From CAZUWH01 sp964624075 (GTDB lineage: Bacteria > Pseudomonadota > Alphaproteobacteria > Rhodospirillales > Rhodospirillaceae): a stretch of 64,000 nt of DNA. Of the stretch, positions 62,830-64,000 are shown in pieces (position 1 is the first letter of the stretch; every line of letters begins with the position of its first letter). The DNA lies in the NCBI GenBank assembly GCA_964624075.1, contig CAZUWH010000002.1, forward strand, positions 1-64,000, given 5' to 3'. Under the pieces are notes generated by a model. That model saw only the letters and a program-made list of their open reading frames with translations, had not been told where the DNA came from and made no database searches. The position numbers and the translations under genes are program-made.

Positions 62830-64000
62830 ATGCATCTGCTCGCCGCCATGCCCGGTACCATCACCGATGGCACCGAAGTGGTTGATCTCGGACAGACGCC
62901 GGGCGAGGTGGTAGTGTTGTCAGCGGCGGATACTGAGCTGGCCTGCCTTGCCGCCGCGCACCGCCGTGTCAACGCGTTCAGCCTGCGGCTCGCCAATCTG
63001 CTGCAGCTCGCCCACCCGCTTTCAGTCGATCTATATGGGGAGCGCGTGATCACCTCTGCCCGTCTGGTGGTGGTGCGTCTTCTAGGCGGACGGAGTTATT
63101 GGTCCTATGGCGTGGAACAGATTGCCACGCTCTGCCGGCGTCATGCCATTCCCGTGGCCTTCCTGCCTGGCGACGACCAGCCGGATGCCGAGCTGGCCGG
63201 CCTGTCCACTCTGCCCCCCGCCGCTGCCGGGCGGTTGTGGCATTATCTGATCCAGGGCGGTCTTGCCAATGCCGAGCAGTTCCTGCGCTACGCTGCCACC
63301 CTGATCGGGCGGGAGAGTGCGTGGCGGGAACCGGCTCCTCTGCCGCCTGCCGGTCTGCATGCCGACTACCCCGCCCCTGCTCCGGAAGCGCCCGTTGCTG
63401 CGGTCGTGTTCTATCGTGCTCTAGTCCAGGCAGGCGACGTGGTGGTGGTCGAGGCATTGGCGGAGGCCTTGCAAAGGGAAGGCTTGCGGCCGCTACTGCT
63501 GTTCGTCACAAGCCTGAAAGATCCGCTGGCCGCGGCGGTCGTACGGGAGATCCTGACCCGGTCCCCGCCCGACGTCATCCTGAATGCGACCGGTTTTGCC
63601 GTTGGCGGCCGGTCTCCCGATGCGGCGACTCCCGATCCCTTTGCCAGCACAGACTGTCCGGTCCTGCAAGTGGTGCTGGCAGGTTCGCACGTGCAGGCAT
63701 GGCAGACCGGCAGCCATGGCCTGTCGGCGCGCGACATTGCCATGAACGTGGCCCTGCCTGAAATCGATGGTCGTCTTCTCGTCCGTGCGGTTTCGTTCAA
63801 GAGCGTTGCCGCGCGTGATCTGCTGACCGAATGCGACCTTCTGACCTGTCAGCCCGTGCCGGACCGGGTGGCTTTCACAGCACGGCTTGCCGCCAATTGG
63901 GTCCATCTGCGCCGCACGCCGCCCCTTGAGCGCCGGGTGGTGCTGGTGCTGGCCAATTATCCCAACCGGGATGGCCGCATCGGCAACGGGGTGGGACTCG
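62830..64000 (+). CDS. cobN: cobaltochelatase subunit CobN, amino-terminal part
   Basis: The first 390 codons of a large gene that runs off the window. CobN is the ATP-dependent subunit that inserts cobalt into hydrogenobyrinate a,c-diamide with CobS and CobT. The protein starts MHLLAAMPGTITDGTEVVDL and has CobN-type stretches VVVRLLGGRSYWSYGVEQIA, RHAIPVAFLPGDDQPD, VVFYRALVQAGDVVVVEALA and the recognisable LERRVVLVLANYPNRDGRIG with NGVGL at the edge. GGAG is well placed before the ATG. It joins cobM and cobW as evidence for aerobic cobalamin synthesis; methylmalonyl-CoA mutase-type reactions of propionate metabolism would need this cofactor. A hairpin lies in the leader. Confidence 0.95.
   Translation, partial: MHLLAAMPGTITDGTEVVDLGQTPGEVVVLSAADTELACLAAAHRRVNAFSLRLANLLQLAHPLSVDLYGERVITSARLVVVRLLGGRSYWSYGVEQIATLCRRHAIPVAFLPGDDQPDAELAGLSTLPPAAAGRLWHYLIQGGLANAEQFLRYAATLIGRESAWREPAPLPPAGLHADYPAPAPEAPVAAVVFYRALVQAGDVVVVEALAEALQREGLRPLLLFVTSLKDPLAAAVVREILTRSPPDVILNATGFAVGGRSPDAATPDPFASTDCPVLQVVLAGSHVQAWQTGSHGLSARDIAMNVALPEIDGRLLVRAVSFKSVAARDLLTECDLLTCQPVPDRVAFTARLAANWVHLRRTPPLERRVVLVLANYPNRDGRIGNGVGL

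Noticed and set aside
1..64000. CRISPR arrays, rRNA genes, prophage or insertion sequences.
   Set aside because: No regularly spaced direct repeats, rRNA-like stretches, phage structural genes or transposase motifs were seen, despite the many pseudogenes.

Overview
The window looks like chromosome of an alphaproteobacterium, probably of Rhodospirillales type. Support comes from the rplM-rpsI-argC gene order, a GapR (DUF2312) protein, DUF2125 and DUF1178 proteins, RecA behind a GTTC-N7-GTTC SOS box, aerobic-type cobalamin genes (cobM, cobW, cobN) and 2-keto-3-deoxyoctonate synthesis (kdsB). No rRNA genes, CRISPR array, phage or recognisable transposase was seen. One tRNA-Arg(CCG) gene is present. 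Intact housekeeping genes alternate with long stretches in which almost every gene is broken by frameshifts, amber codons and internal deletions. This pattern suggests a lineage that recently changed lifestyle, for example to host association or a narrow niche, although it could partly reflect assembly error.

Layout. 0-3.1 kb: gamma-carbonic anhydrase, argC, rpsI, rplM. 3.3-5.7 kb: remains of a GGDEF-EAL protein and of a polyprenyl-phosphate sugar transferase. 6.2-14.8 kb: gapR, argG, chaC, DUF2125, a frameshifted VWA-like gene, pabB, etfBA, 3-hydroxyacyl-CoA dehydrogenase. 14.9-21.3 kb: a divergent CoA-ester cluster (smtB/smtA leftward; mct, meh, mch rightward). 21.3-29.8 kb: broken hemerythrin, pgi, cobM, cobW, GST, rlmH, rsfS, nadD and small unknown genes. 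30-32.8 kb: relics of an iron(III) ABC transporter (fbpABC). 33.2-34.3 kb: a glycosyltransferase family 9 gene. 34.5-49.1 kb: a large decayed respiratory island with a two-component system, several c-type cytochromes, an ethylbenzene-dehydrogenase-type haem-binding protein, SCO1, a universal stress protein, a radical SAM/SPASM protein, protoporphyrinogen oxidase, a cupredoxin-like protein, two di-haem peroxidases and an arsenite-oxidase-family Rieske plus molybdopterin pair. 49.1-52 kb: mostly empty, with a broken nuclease gene. 52-57.6 kb: LuxR regulator, nicotinate phosphoribosyltransferase, mlaA, kdsB, DUF1178, recA. 57.9-60 kb: two malyl-CoA lyase family genes. 60.5-64 kb: tRNA-Arg, decayed anti-sigma kinase, histidine kinase, repeats and the 5' part of cobN.

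How the genes fit together. The intact smtA/smtB, mct, meh, mch and mcl genes together cover malate activation to malyl-CoA, its cleavage to acetyl-CoA and glyoxylate, and condensation of glyoxylate with propionyl-CoA through beta-methylmalyl-CoA, mesaconyl-C1-CoA, mesaconyl-C4-CoA and citramalyl-CoA to acetyl-CoA and pyruvate. This is the glyoxylate-assimilating half of the 3-hydroxypropionate bicycle known from Chloroflexus aurantiacus. By contrast the respiratory island is dead. Its last four genes (two di-haem peroxidases, a Rieske subunit and a molybdopterin subunit) match the gene content of iodate reductase (idrABP1P2) loci. The genome thus seems to have kept co-assimilation of small organic acids while losing an alternative terminal electron acceptor pathway, iron(III) uptake, exopolysaccharide synthesis and cyclic-di-GMP signalling.

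A family of short repeats built on ACCTTTGAGCCTTGATCG recurs in intergenic gaps (26.9, 34.3 and 62.4 kb, with a fragment at 60.2 kb), and a perfect 27-bp inverted repeat lies upstream of cobN. All functional calls are from reading the translations by eye; no database search was run.
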